Notes under the pieces: generated by a model | The model's database searches: none | What the model was told of the DNA's origin: nothing | Seen by the model: the letters and a program-made list of their open reading frames with translations, nothing else | Part shown: positions 1 to 8,057 of the stretch, piece after piece | Layout of the letters: the number at the start of each line of letters is the position of its first letter | Numbering within the stretch: the first letter of the stretch is position 1 | Position numbers and translations under genes: made by a program | NCBI RefSeq assembly: GCF_018613855.1 | Contig: NZ_JAGGPK010000012.1 | Coordinates: 112,308-176,307 of the forward strand | From: Arthrobacter sp. ISL-30 | Lineage (GTDB): Bacteria; Actinomycetota; Actinomycetes; Actinomycetales; Micrococcaceae | DNA: 64,000 bases | Direction of reading: 5' to 3'

Positions 1-1
1 C

Positions 2-349
2 CCGGTCCTGGAAGGCTTCACCGGAAACGCCGAAAGGCTGATCAGGCTGGGCGGCGGCTGGGTGTCCGCGCTCGAAGTGGATGTGCCCCAACGGGTGCAT
101 GATTATCAGGTCTTCCTCATGGAAGGCCTGCACCGGCTGCTGGACGAGTTGCTCGTGGATAACATCGACGATTTTATTCTCAGCTCACCCGCCCTCGGTT
201 TCAGGTCCCCCCGCTGGATACCGCACGTGGCGGTGGGCAGGCCAAAATCGAGAGCCGACGGAATACGGGAAATTGAGCCGGCGGAGATCGATTTTGGCGA
301 ATCCCGGATCCGGAACGGCCGGTTCCTCCCCGCCGTCGACGACGAATAG
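2..349 (+). CDS. 3' end of an unrecognised protein, cut by the window edge
   Basis: An open frame enters from the left edge and runs to a TAG at 347-349, giving about 115 residues. The frame has no stop back to the edge, so the true start lies upstream of the window. The sequence is acidic and mixed alpha/beta in character (for example MEGLHRLLDELL, then a basic-aromatic stretch FRSPRWIPHV). I recognise no family motif. The alternative minus-strand frame over 106-492 overlaps the next gene and looks like a shadow. Confidence 0.4.
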   Translation, partial: PVLEGFTGNAERLIRLGGGWVSALEVDVPQRVHDYQVFLMEGLHRLLDELLVDNIDDFILSSPALGFRSPRWIPHVAVGRPKSRADGIREIEPAEIDFGESRIRNGRFLPAVDDE

Positions 350-414
350 CGGCCTGGTCTTACACCCTGCCGGCAGCCCTTCCGCTGAATTGGCTGCAGA
401 CCTACCCTGTTGAC

Positions 415-1233
415 ATGCCCCGACTTAGCGTCAACGGCGTTGATCTCTACTACGAAGAACACGGCAACGGTATCCCCATCCTGGGCATTCATGGGACCCC
501 CGGTTCAGCGTTCATGTGGACAGACGCCGCCGGGGAACTCGGCCACCATGGCCGGTGCATCATCTACGACCGCAGGGGCTTCTACCGCAGCGCCCCGCCG
601 GCGCCGTTTAAAGCCCTGGACCTGGTGGATCACGTCGACGACTCCGCAGCCGTCCTGGCAGCCCTGCGTGCAGGGCCGGCAGTGGTGGTCGGCCGCAGCA
701 GCGGCGGCCTGATTGCCCTTGAACTGGCCCGCCATTTTCCTGACAAAGTAAAAGCGCTGGTTCTCCTGGAGCCTGCCCTGTTCACCATTGACCCTGACGC
801 TTCCCAGTGGGCCCGCAATCTTCGGAGCAAAGCACTTGAATATACGGTTGACCAACCCGGACTGGCCGCGGAGACAGTGATCAGGGAAGCCTTGGGCGAC
901 CACTCCTGGGATTCGCTCCCGGACGAGGCCAAGCAGATATTTGCCGCGACCAGCCCTGCGGTCCTCGCTGAGATGAACGGCAGGGGCATGGACCTTAGTG
1001 AGCAAGCCTTGGAACTGGGCGAGGACGAACTGGCCGAGATCCGCAGGCCGGCACTGATCATCTCCGCCGAGGATTCGCCTGAGGCCTGCCGGCTGGTAAA
1101 TGCCCGTCTGTCGGGTGCCTTGCCATTTACCAGGACGGTGCTGGTTCAAGGTGGACACTTGATCAATCCGGCCCACCCCGCAGTCCTGGATTTCGTGGAT
1201 ACCTTTTTCGGCGAGCCGGACGCCTGGGCCTAG
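415..1233 (+). CDS. alpha/beta-fold hydrolase
   Basis: A 272-residue single-domain hydrolase of the alpha/beta superfamily. Visible landmarks are the oxyanion-hole motif HGTPG (26-30), the nucleophile elbow GRSSG with Ser95, and the catalytic-histidine region GGHLINPAHP with His248 near the C-terminus. Length and motif order match cytosolic esterases, haloperoxidase-like enzymes and epoxide-hydrolase relatives. There is no signal peptide. The substrate cannot be read from the sequence. It stands alone between a truncated upstream gene and a small membrane-protein gene. Confidence 0.88.
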   Translation: MPRLSVNGVDLYYEEHGNGIPILGIHGTPGSAFMWTDAAGELGHHGRCIIYDRRGFYRSAPPAPFKALDLVDHVDDSAAVLAALRAGPAVVVGRSSGGLIALELARHFPDKVKALVLLEPALFTIDPDASQWARNLRSKALEYTVDQPGLAAETVIREALGDHSWDSLPDEAKQIFAATSPAVLAEMNGRGMDLSEQALELGEDELAEIRRPALIISAEDSPEACRLVNARLSGALPFTRTVLVQGGHLINPAHPAVLDFVDTFFGEPDAWA

Positions 1234-1404
1234 ACATCCACAATAAGAGAGGGCTCGCTCTCTCATTGGGGGAATGGGAGTTTTTTGGAAGGCAATATTT
1301 ACTGGAGTCGTCTATTTTGCCGGATTTGTTGGTACTTTTTGTTTTGCCGCTCCGCAATTGCGGGCCGGGGGACCCACATATTCGGATATTGAAAGGCACC
1401 ACTC

Positions 1405-1680
1405 ATGACTTCTCCGCAGTATCAGCCGCAGCAATACCAGGGCTATGCGCCCGCGCCGGCCAAGACCAACACGCTTGCCATCGTCGCGCTGATTTCTTCG
1501 TTCTTCGTCAGCCTGCTCGGCGTCATCCTGGGCCACATCGCCCTCAACCAGATCAAGACCACCGGTGAGGGCGGTCGCGGCCTGGCCATCGCAGCCTTGG
1601 TCATCGGCTACGTTTCCATGGCCTTCGCGATCATGCTCATCATTGTCATGGTGGGTGCAGCCGCGAGCCAATACAACTAG
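1405..1680 (+). CDS. DUF4190-type small membrane protein
   Basis: A 91-residue protein with a Pro/Gln/Tyr-rich cytosolic N-terminus (about 1-20) followed by two hydrophobic helices (about 24-44 and 60-84). The helices are joined by a short segment containing GHIALNQIK, the typical signature of DUF4190 proteins in Actinobacteria. Function is unknown in this family. It is monocistronic, with its own terminator directly after the stop codon. Confidence 0.85.
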   Translation: MTSPQYQPQQYQGYAPAPAKTNTLAIVALISSFFVSLLGVILGHIALNQIKTTGEGGRGLAIAALVIGYVSMAFAIMLIIVMVGAAASQYN

Positions 1681-1698
1681 TAGGTCCGAAAGCAAAGG

Positions 1699-1726
1699 TC
1701 CCGTCCCAGAATGGGCGGGACTTTTT
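1699..1726 (+). terminator. Rho-independent terminator after the DUF4190 gene
   Basis: A 9-bp stem (GTCCCGTCC paired with GGGCGGGAC, one G-T pair) closes a short loop and is followed by TTTTT. It lies 18 bases after the stop codon. Confidence 0.8.
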
Positions 1727-1755
1727 GCTGCCCTCTCCCCCGCCGGCGCACGCAA

Positions 1756-2358
1756 TCAGCGCAATGCGCCGGACCGCACTTCAGTTGCCCGTCCAGCACC
1801 ATGCAGCAATGTGTCGATGACGAGTGTGGCCAGCGCGTCGACATCCGGTGCGTCCGAGCCCTCGTCCCCGCCGGGCCTCCGAAGCGCCTCGCTCATCAGC
1901 GCGTAGTACACCTGACGTGTCCATTCGAGGTCAGCAGCCGGATCGAGCAACCCCTCGCGTTGCGCCCGACTGAGGAGTTGGAGGCATCGGGCGTTAATCT
2001 CGTCCCAGATGGCCGCGGCGGCACTGGTATCGGCCAAGGGATTGCCGAGCGTGAACCTCCAAGCACTCTTGGTCCGTAGCACGTTCGAGGTAACGCGGTA
2101 CAGGGCAATCAGCGGAGGAGCTGTGTCGGGGCTGCCCGCTTCGATGGCCTGGGCGAGCTGGAGCTTCGCGGAGACGGCGAGGGCATCAGTGAGCGCCTGC
2201 CGGTTGGCAAACCGTCTGTGCACAGTCGTCCGGGTCAGGCCCGCCGCTTCGGCAATCTGCTCCATCGACGCGCCGGGATCTTCCGCGAGTAGTCGCTCAG
2301 CAGCTTCGAGAATCGCGCGCGCACTCCGCTCGGCATCGGCCCGCAACGCTCGACCCAC
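1756..2358 (-). CDS. TetR/AcrR family transcriptional regulator
   Basis: A 200-residue TetR-type repressor. The N-terminal helix-turn-helix spans about 12-58, with MEQIAEAAGLTRTTVHRRF as the recognition region, followed by an alpha-helical ligand domain. The start is a GTG at 2356-2358. It is divergent from an SDR oxidoreductase gene across about 150 bp, so it probably controls that gene and itself. That is an inference from layout, since no clear palindrome was found in the gap. Confidence 0.88.
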   Translation of the reverse strand: MGRALRADAERSARAILEAAERLLAEDPGASMEQIAEAAGLTRTTVHRRFANRQALTDALAVSAKLQLAQAIEAGSPDTAPPLIALYRVTSNVLRTKSAWRFTLGNPLADTSAAAAIWDEINARCLQLLSRAQREGLLDPAADLEWTRQVYYALMSEALRRPGGDEGSDAPDVDALATLVIDTLLHGAGRATEVRSGALR

Positions 2359-2506
2359 GGCAATCTCCCATCCTATTGGCTATAAGTTTCCCAAAGGATA
2401 CGCCCACGCTGCAGGTTCGCAATCAAATAGACCATCGTTGTTCCTTTTTTAGAAATAAGTGCTACAGTCATGTCACGCTTATTCAACCCAATGCCAGGAG
2501 CCCAAG

Positions 2507-3322
2507 ATGACAACAGCACGGCCAGTAGCACTCGTAACGGGGGCCTCATCGGGAATCGGCAAGGCCACGGCGACGGCACTGGTCGAGGCAGGTTTCGAAG
2601 TAATCGGAACCAGCCGCAAGTCTGCGAGCCTGAGCGCACCCCGAGGCGTCACCTTCATTGATCTCGATGTGACCAGTGACGACTCCGTAGAGAGCGCGGT
2701 GAAGGAGGTCATTAACCGGTTCGGAAAGATCGACGTCTTGGTCAATAACGCAGGGATCGGCTCCTCGGGAGCGGCGGAAGAAAGCTCAGTGGAGCAGGAC
2801 CGCCGGGTATTCAACATCAACGTCTTCGGCGTCATGCGCATGACCAAGGCCGTCCTGCCGCACATGCGTGCCCGGAAGGCCGGCCGCATCGTGAACATCT
2901 CGTCGATCGTAGGCTTCATCCCCCAGCCCTACATGGCCACCTACGCGGCCTCAAAGCACGCCATCGAGGGATACACCGAGTCCGTCGACCACGAAGTCCG
3001 TGAATATGGAGTCCGCGCCCTGCTCATCCAGCCGGCCTGGACCAACACCGAGTTCGACCTGAACAACCTGGAGGCCGACAAGCCGCTGGAGGCCTATGCC
3101 AGGCAGCGGGAGATTTTCACCGAATATATGGCAGGAGCCGTCAAGGATGGAGACGCACCGTCCGTGGTCGCTGCTTCCGTCGTCGCTGCTGCCAAGGACG
3201 CCAAGCCCAAGCTCCGATACACCGCCGGCCCCCGTGTGGGGCGGGTCAGCCTGCTGCGTCGATACGTCCCCAGCCCGGCGTTCGACAGTCAGATTCGCAA
3301 GCTGAACCACCTGCCCAGCTAG
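2507..3322 (+). CDS. SDR family NAD(P)-dependent oxidoreductase
   Basis: A 271-residue classical short-chain dehydrogenase. It shows the nucleotide-binding motif TGASSGIG (11-18), the NNAG motif, the catalytic serine in NISS and the YxxxK pair in YAASK. The ATG at 2507 was chosen because AGGAG sits about 6 bases upstream (2496-2500) and the protein then starts right before the Rossmann fold. An upstream in-frame start at 2459 would add 16 unlikely residues. It is divergent from the TetR gene, which is the likely regulator. The substrate is unknown. Confidence 0.9.
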   Translation: MTTARPVALVTGASSGIGKATATALVEAGFEVIGTSRKSASLSAPRGVTFIDLDVTSDDSVESAVKEVINRFGKIDVLVNNAGIGSSGAAEESSVEQDRRVFNINVFGVMRMTKAVLPHMRARKAGRIVNISSIVGFIPQPYMATYAASKHAIEGYTESVDHEVREYGVRALLIQPAWTNTEFDLNNLEADKPLEAYARQREIFTEYMAGAVKDGDAPSVVAASVVAAAKDAKPKLRYTAGPRVGRVSLLRRYVPSPAFDSQIRKLNHLPS

Positions 3323-3434
3323 GACAAGATATTGATACCCACAGCGATGGAAGAATGAAGCGAGCGGCCGACGGGACGTTGCGCAGCGTTACTCGGTCCC
3401 CCGGACACAGCCTCAAGGAAAGCGGGTAGTCCGA

Positions 3435-4475
3435 ATGTCTCCATCCATCAACCGCGGGCGTCTCACCGACTTCCGCTCCTTGGAACGGCCACTCCTTCAG
3501 GCCCCAATGGCCGGCGGCCCCTCCACACCCGAGCTGGCAGCAGCGGTGAGTGCAGGCGGAGGCCTGGGCTTCCTTGCCGCCGGCTACAAGAGCGCCGCAC
3601 AGGTGGAGAGTGAGATTTCACGAACGCGCGATCTCACGTCGGCACCCTTCGGCGTCAATCTGTTTGTCCCCCAGGCATCGTTCGCCGACCCGGCGCAATT
3701 GCATGACTACGCTGCAGAGCTCGCCGTGGACGCGCAGCGATATAGCGTTGAAGTTGGACCCCCCAAGTTTGACGATGACGACTGGGACAACAAGCTCGAA
3801 GTCGTTCAAAGACTGGCCCCGGACGTAGTCTCGTTCGCCTTTGACGCCCCGAAGGCGGCGGTGGTCAGGAGGATGCAGGAGTCTGGAATTTCCGTGATTA
3901 TTACCGTCACGACGGTGGCCGAAGCCGTTGCGGCAGCGGAAACGGGTGCTGACGCGCTCTGTGTTCAGGGCCCCGAGGCAGGCGGCCATCGCGGAACATT
4001 CCAGGCGACTGCCCCCGTCAACGAAACTCCCCTTGTTCCCCTCCTGCAGCAGGTTCTGAATGCGGTCGGGCTTCCTGTCATTGCCGCAGGCGGCATAGTC
4101 ACGGCTGCTGATACCGAACAGGCACTTGCCACCGGGGCGGTAGCTGTCCAAGCGGGAACTGCATTCCTCCGGGCTGTCGAGGCGGGCACGCGACCGGTCC
4201 ACCGGTCAGCCCTTTCCTCCCCCGAGTTCACAACCACGCAAGTGACCAGGGCATTTACAGGAAGGTACGCCCGAGGACTTTCCAATGCGTTCATGAAGGA
4301 CCACGATGCGTCGGCGCCTGCCGGGTATCCCGAGGTTCATCACATGACGACTCCCATCCGAACAGCCGCGGCACAAGTCGGCGACGCTCATGGAGTCAAT
4401 CTTTGGGCAGGAACAGGCTATGCCCGAACCATCGAAGGCTCGGCTATGGACATCCTGCGGTCCCTCACCCCCTAG
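3435..4475 (+). CDS. nitronate monooxygenase family flavoprotein
   Basis: A 346-residue TIM-barrel FMN enzyme of the 2-nitropropane dioxygenase/nitronate monooxygenase family. Family features are LLQAPMAGGPSTPELAAAV at the N-terminus, the GGLGFLAAGY loop, the GPEAGGHRG segment carrying the active-site histidine, and the phosphate-binding IAAGGIV region. It lies downstream of the SDR gene on the same strand with a 112-bp gap, so co-transcription is possible but not certain. The family oxidises nitronates such as propionate-3-nitronate. Confidence 0.9.
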   Translation: MSPSINRGRLTDFRSLERPLLQAPMAGGPSTPELAAAVSAGGGLGFLAAGYKSAAQVESEISRTRDLTSAPFGVNLFVPQASFADPAQLHDYAAELAVDAQRYSVEVGPPKFDDDDWDNKLEVVQRLAPDVVSFAFDAPKAAVVRRMQESGISVIITVTTVAEAVAAAETGADALCVQGPEAGGHRGTFQATAPVNETPLVPLLQQVLNAVGLPVIAAGGIVTAADTEQALATGAVAVQAGTAFLRAVEAGTRPVHRSALSSPEFTTTQVTRAFTGRYARGLSNAFMKDHDASAPAGYPEVHHMTTPIRTAAAQVGDAHGVNLWAGTGYARTIEGSAMDILRSLTP

Positions 4476-4487
4476 GCGGCAACCCTA

Positions 4488-4508
4488 TAGCCCGCAACGA
4501 GTGGGCTA
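4488..4508. terminator. short hairpin between convergent genes
   Basis: TAGCCC and GGGCTA form a 6-bp stem around a 9-base loop, between the nitronate monooxygenase stop and the convergent ChaB gene. The distal arm covers that gene's stop codon. There is no T-run, so function as a terminator is only plausible. Confidence 0.35.
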
Positions 4509-4931
4509 GTCCCCGCGTGCCTTGCGGGTTGCAGCTTCATTGGCTTTCTGCAGTGCTTTGACCAGCTCGTCCTTATCCATCTTCGAACGGCCGTCGATGT
4601 TCAGTTCCTGGGCACGTTTGTAAAGGTGCTCCTTTGAGGCATTTGCGTCCACGCCTCCGGCGGTTGGTTCAGATGAATCAAGTCCCTCCTCAGCATGCTT
4701 GTCGGAGGGCCCACGCTTCTCCTTCGGCTCCCAATGGTCGCCCACCTTCTCATAGCTGTGCTTTAGCGATGCGTACGCTGCACGGGCGGCACGGCGCTCG
4801 TCGTTATCGTAGGACTCGAGTGCGGAATCGTAGGTTTTGGCGAAAGTATCCTGGGCTTTCTGCTCAGAGCGCCGCAGGGTCGAGGGAAGCTCTTCCTTGC
4901 GGGCGTGATCGTTCTTGCCGGTCTTGGGCAT
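4506..4931 (-). CDS. ChaB-like protein with C-terminal Rho-N/SAP-like segment
   Basis: A 141-residue hydrophilic protein. Residues about 10-70 match the ChaB fold (LPSTLRRSEQKAQDTFAKTYDSA then AAYASLKHSYEKVGDHW). The C-terminal 40 residues (SKEHLYKRAQELNIDGRSKMDKDELVKAL) resemble the Rho N-terminal or SAP-type nucleic-acid-binding helix pair. The ATG at 4931 is preferred to an in-frame GTG three codons earlier, because AGGAG is 10 bases from the ATG and only one base from the GTG. The role is unknown; ChaB was named in E. coli for a cation-transport locus. Confidence 0.82.
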   Translation of the reverse strand: MPKTGKNDHARKEELPSTLRRSEQKAQDTFAKTYDSALESYDNDERRAARAAYASLKHSYEKVGDHWEPKEKRGPSDKHAEEGLDSSEPTAGGVDANASKEHLYKRAQELNIDGRSKMDKDELVKALQKANEAATRKARGD

Positions 4932-5000
4932 GACACCCACACTCCTATTATAAGCAAGCTGATTATCCCGATGGAACCAGCTTAGGCGCGCGGGCTTCTG

Positions 5001-5702
5001 TTAGGGACTGCCGGGGTCAGAAGGTGCCGGTTCAACTGACTCAATGGCATAGGGCTTGGTGGCCGACCGCTGCAACGGACGACGCAGGCGCACTTGGTAG
5101 GGTCCATCCCAGAAGATGGCGCGGGGATCCAGCTGGACAACCAGGAGGGGTTCGTCGCGGGCGGCGTCGAGCCGCATCACTACCCCATCACGCCGTCCAT
5201 CCACGAACAAGGGGGTGGCCGGCTCCACGGCAGTCTCCTTAAGGCGTCCCCGATATTCCGGCCCGGCCGCCAGGAACAGTATCCCATGGGCGACCCCAAC
5301 AACCCTCAGGGGAATCACCGCTGCTGCTGGCGGTGATTCCACGGTGGGCGGATGGTGCATTTTGTGTTCCATTGGAGAGGACACCGTGGCGGACGTCAAG
5401 TGCCGGTCGCAGTCCTTGCACCGTGTCCGTGCCCCAACGTCGGCCAACAGGGTCACGAGAAGGCTCCTGGGTGCCTGGTCCCATTTGTCTGCTACGACCT
5501 TGCACCACGCCGTATGGTACTTCGTCCCGTATTTCACTACGTAGACCTGGTTATCGCCCAGGAGGGGCGCCCCGTCCCCTCGTCGGCTAGTGGGCTGGAC
5601 CGCCTTGAGCTCGCCGAGGTCTTTAGCGTCTGTCCGGGCGGGGTGATCGGTCTTGAGGTATCTGCGGATTAACGGATTGGGTTGCCATTTGGGTCTTGGC
5701 AC
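5001..5702 (-). CDS. hypothetical protein with a CxxC pair
   Basis: A 233-residue protein of unknown function starting at a GTG. The central part contains WCKVV and then RCKDCDRHL, so one isolated Cys plus a CxxC that could bind a metal. The C-terminal third has a beta-rich look (LRVVGVAHGILFLAAG, FVDGRRDGVVMRLDAA). No signal peptide or membrane segment is seen. I do not recognise the family. It sits next to the ChaB gene on the same strand with a 69-bp gap. Confidence 0.6.
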   Translation of the reverse strand: MPRPKWQPNPLIRRYLKTDHPARTDAKDLGELKAVQPTSRRGDGAPLLGDNQVYVVKYGTKYHTAWCKVVADKWDQAPRSLLVTLLADVGARTRCKDCDRHLTSATVSSPMEHKMHHPPTVESPPAAAVIPLRVVGVAHGILFLAAGPEYRGRLKETAVEPATPLFVDGRRDGVVMRLDAARDEPLLVVQLDPRAIFWDGPYQVRLRRPLQRSATKPYAIESVEPAPSDPGSP

Positions 5703-5933
5703 GGAATTTTGGGGCCTTTCTGTTCCGCGGGAGTGCGTATCGCCAGCACCCCTACTAACCCCCTACTTACTTAGCTTGCTGGGTTTTCTCGCATGTTGCC
5801 AGTCGGGACATTTAGTCAAAACGCTGGAACTCTGAGTTTCCGCAGAATGTTGGCCAGTTCGGCCACTGTGTGACGATAGGTTGACTGCGTCGCTGCCGAT
5901 AAAGTGCGGAAGCATGCCCACAGTGGGGCGCGG

Positions 5934-6497
5934 TCAGTCGTCAAACCGTCGGGTGAACAGTCCCGGGTAATCAAGGACGAAACCTTCGCCGTCGACCATG
6001 ATGTCTCTCGTAAAGTCACTATCGCGGGACTCGAACCGGTAAGTCCTCTCGGCAATGCGTGTGTACCGCTGGACGTCGGCTGACACGACGAGCTCGGGGA
6101 CGGCTATGTAGGCGGTGACAATGTCTATATGGCCGCCGATCGGCAGGCCCACCCGCCGGATCGGGAGGGTGTTAGTGAACGGTGTCGCGCTGATATCGAC
6201 GTCGGTCGCCCCTGCCGCTGCGGAAACGGCATTACCGCTTTCGTCGGTCCAATTCCCGTCACCGTCCGAATGCAAAGTGACATGTCGCCCATTTGCAGCG
6301 TCGGTGACCCGGACAAGCCGAGTCCTCCACGACTCATCGCACTGAACAAGGTAGTCAACCTCGAAGGGCGTTTCTGCGGGTCCGACAACGTGGCCGGCCG
6401 CGACAATCCGTCCCGCACCATACGTCACAACCAGATTCTCAAATCCAGTTTCAGAATCATCAACCCACGTGAGGCGGGCCACTCGGTCACTGTACAT
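5934..6497 (-). CDS. putative glycolipid-binding protein (DUF1089 type)
   Basis: About 187 residues starting at MYSDRVARLTW. The sequence fits the family once called DUF1089: an early W, the centre DISATPFTNTLPIRR, and the closing block YIAVPELVVSADVQRY. The frame is open upstream to 6593, but family members begin close to this first W, so ATG 6497 is the preferred start. ATG 6533 is the alternative. Proteins of this family are annotated as glycolipid-binding beta-barrels. It is divergent from the toxin-like gene at 6625. Confidence 0.75.
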   Translation of the reverse strand: MYSDRVARLTWVDDSETGFENLVVTYGAGRIVAAGHVVGPAETPFEVDYLVQCDESWRTRLVRVTDAANGRHVTLHSDGDGNWTDESGNAVSAAAGATDVDISATPFTNTLPIRRVGLPIGGHIDIVTAYIAVPELVVSADVQRYTRIAERTYRFESRDSDFTRDIMVDGEGFVLDYPGLFTRRFDD

Positions 6498-6624
6498 TGT
6501 TCGATCATTCCCGATGCCAGTCCCGACGGCCATGGATAGGAGACGCCTGCGTGTGGATACTTGTCCCCATTGCCTCCTGCGCTGCTGTAACACAGGATGA
6601 ACGGGTACATCTCTAGGGGGAAGA

Positions 6625-7605
6625 ATGTCTTTCTACGGCGCAGACGTCCAACAACTCAAAGCTCTCTCAAAGTCACTGGCCACTGGGGCCACACGCCTCT
6701 CCGGCAAGGCCCGCGAACTGGATTCCCTCATCGGCCAAAGCCAGTACTGGCAGGGTCAGGACGCCAAACAGTTTGCAGCTGAGTGGCAAAGCAAGCTACG
6801 GCCGATGATTGAGAAGGCATCGCGGGGCATGGAGGAAGCCTCCAAGCGGGCCTTGATAAATGCCGAGGAACAGCAGTCGGCCTCAATCGCCGTTTCAGGT
6901 ATCACTGGTGCCTCAGGTGTAAGTACGGCCTCCGCCCCGGCGAATGCAGGGAGCCCTCCCACCGGAAATGGCGAGCAAGGCCAGCCAGCGTCAGACAGGC
7001 CCACGCCCGAAGAGATCCTCGAGAAATACCAGGTCAGCGACGCCGGTACCACCGAATGGCCCTCAGACTGGGATCCTCTCCGGTTTGTGGTGGACCAGCG
7101 AACCGTCACTGAGAAGGAGGCGGAGCTGCTCAACGGCCTCGGCCCGCTTGAAATGAACGCCTTCAAGGACATCCATGACGACGCCTTTGAGTCGGCGGAC
7201 GAGCGATTCCCCAGCCCCGATCAAAACGACGACCAAAACGATGCGTTCAGGCACGCATACTGGAACGCTCTCATGGTCAAGGAATACGGGGCTGAATGGG
7301 CAGAGGACTACGCGACAGCCCACGAGCAGCTTCCGGGGAATCCCGGCCCGCGCGAAGCTATGGACCTCTACAACAATGAGGTGGGCAGGAATATCGCAGT
7401 GGCAAACCCCGATGCCAGCGCAGAAGAGCTCGCCACCCTGATCGAGCAGGCAGTCAGGAACGGCGACACTGTAGTTGTAGGCCAGGACCTGCTTCCACAC
7501 CCATCAAACGAAGTCCCCATGGAGCAGACCGGGGATGCAAACAACGCGCCTCCTGTCGACGGCCACGATCCCGAATTCAACGACGAATCCAGGACAACGT
7601 CTTGA
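6625..7605 (+). CDS. WXG100-like protein with C-terminal DUF6973-type domain (putative type VII secreted toxin)
   Basis: A 326-residue modular protein. Residues 1-100 are helical with a WxG turn (YWQGQDAKQF, about 41-50), as in WXG100/ESX substrates. Residues about 100-135 are a Ser/Gly/Pro-rich linker. The C-terminal domain (about 135-285) has the conserved run NDAFRHAYWNA, an AHE motif and MDLYNNEVGR, which I associate with DUF6973 domains of polymorphic toxins. RBS AGGGGGA lies just before the ATG. The next gene, a lipoprotein, overlaps the stop codon. The secretion route and toxic activity are inferences; no ESX apparatus is in the window. Confidence 0.72.
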   Translation: MSFYGADVQQLKALSKSLATGATRLSGKARELDSLIGQSQYWQGQDAKQFAAEWQSKLRPMIEKASRGMEEASKRALINAEEQQSASIAVSGITGASGVSTASAPANAGSPPTGNGEQGQPASDRPTPEEILEKYQVSDAGTTEWPSDWDPLRFVVDQRTVTEKEAELLNGLGPLEMNAFKDIHDDAFESADERFPSPDQNDDQNDAFRHAYWNALMVKEYGAEWAEDYATAHEQLPGNPGPREAMDLYNNEVGRNIAVANPDASAEELATLIEQAVRNGDTVVVGQDLLPHPSNEVPMEQTGDANNAPPVDGHDPEFNDESRTTS

Positions 7606-8057
7606 CCCTCTCGCTACAGGGGCCGAAGGCCTGCAAACACCTGCTGATCATGCTTAGCCTCATGCTCGTCTGCGCCCTGACCGGATGCTCAATTGGAGGA
7701 AACACCATGCCTGAAGGAAACGAAAAACTGAACAGCCGCGTGCTTGAGGCGGCGACAACCGGCACCGAGCTAAAGTTGGCCGACGTCACCGATTTCGACT
7801 GGGACCAGGCTGGATTCGTCACAGAGGGGACACTGGCAACGGACATCGAAGCGGCCTTCGGCGAACCCATCACCAAGGAGAAGCGTTACACAGCCTCCCC
7901 GGCGCTGTTCATTTTCCTCAAGGACGGCAAGGTTGCCAAAGCGGTGCGGATCACCCCGGATGCATTCTTCGGCAAGGAAGCGAAAAAGAAGTACGGCCGC
8001 GACGTCGTCCTCGCGCCGCTGGAAGGCCACAAGGGCTTTCTCAACTGGCGGGAGTAG
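7602..8057 (+). CDS. small lipoprotein, candidate immunity partner
   Basis: A 151-residue predicted lipoprotein. With the TTG start at 7602 it has a basic n-region (GPKACKH), a hydrophobic core and the lipobox LTGC with Cys about residue 29. The mature part is small and charged, ending in GHKGFLNWRE. The start overlaps the preceding gene's stop by 4 bases, implying translational coupling. An extracytoplasmic, membrane-anchored partner fits immunity to a secreted toxin, but this is inferred from position only. ATG 7650 is an alternative start but lacks the basic n-region. Its 3' end overlaps the convergent acyltransferase gene by 17 bp. Confidence 0.72.
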   Translation: MTLSLQGPKACKHLLIMLSLMLVCALTGCSIGGNTMPEGNEKLNSRVLEAATTGTELKLADVTDFDWDQAGFVTEGTLATDIEAAFGEPITKEKRYTASPALFIFLKDGKVAKAVRITPDAFFGKEAKKKYGRDVVLAPLEGHKGFLNWRE

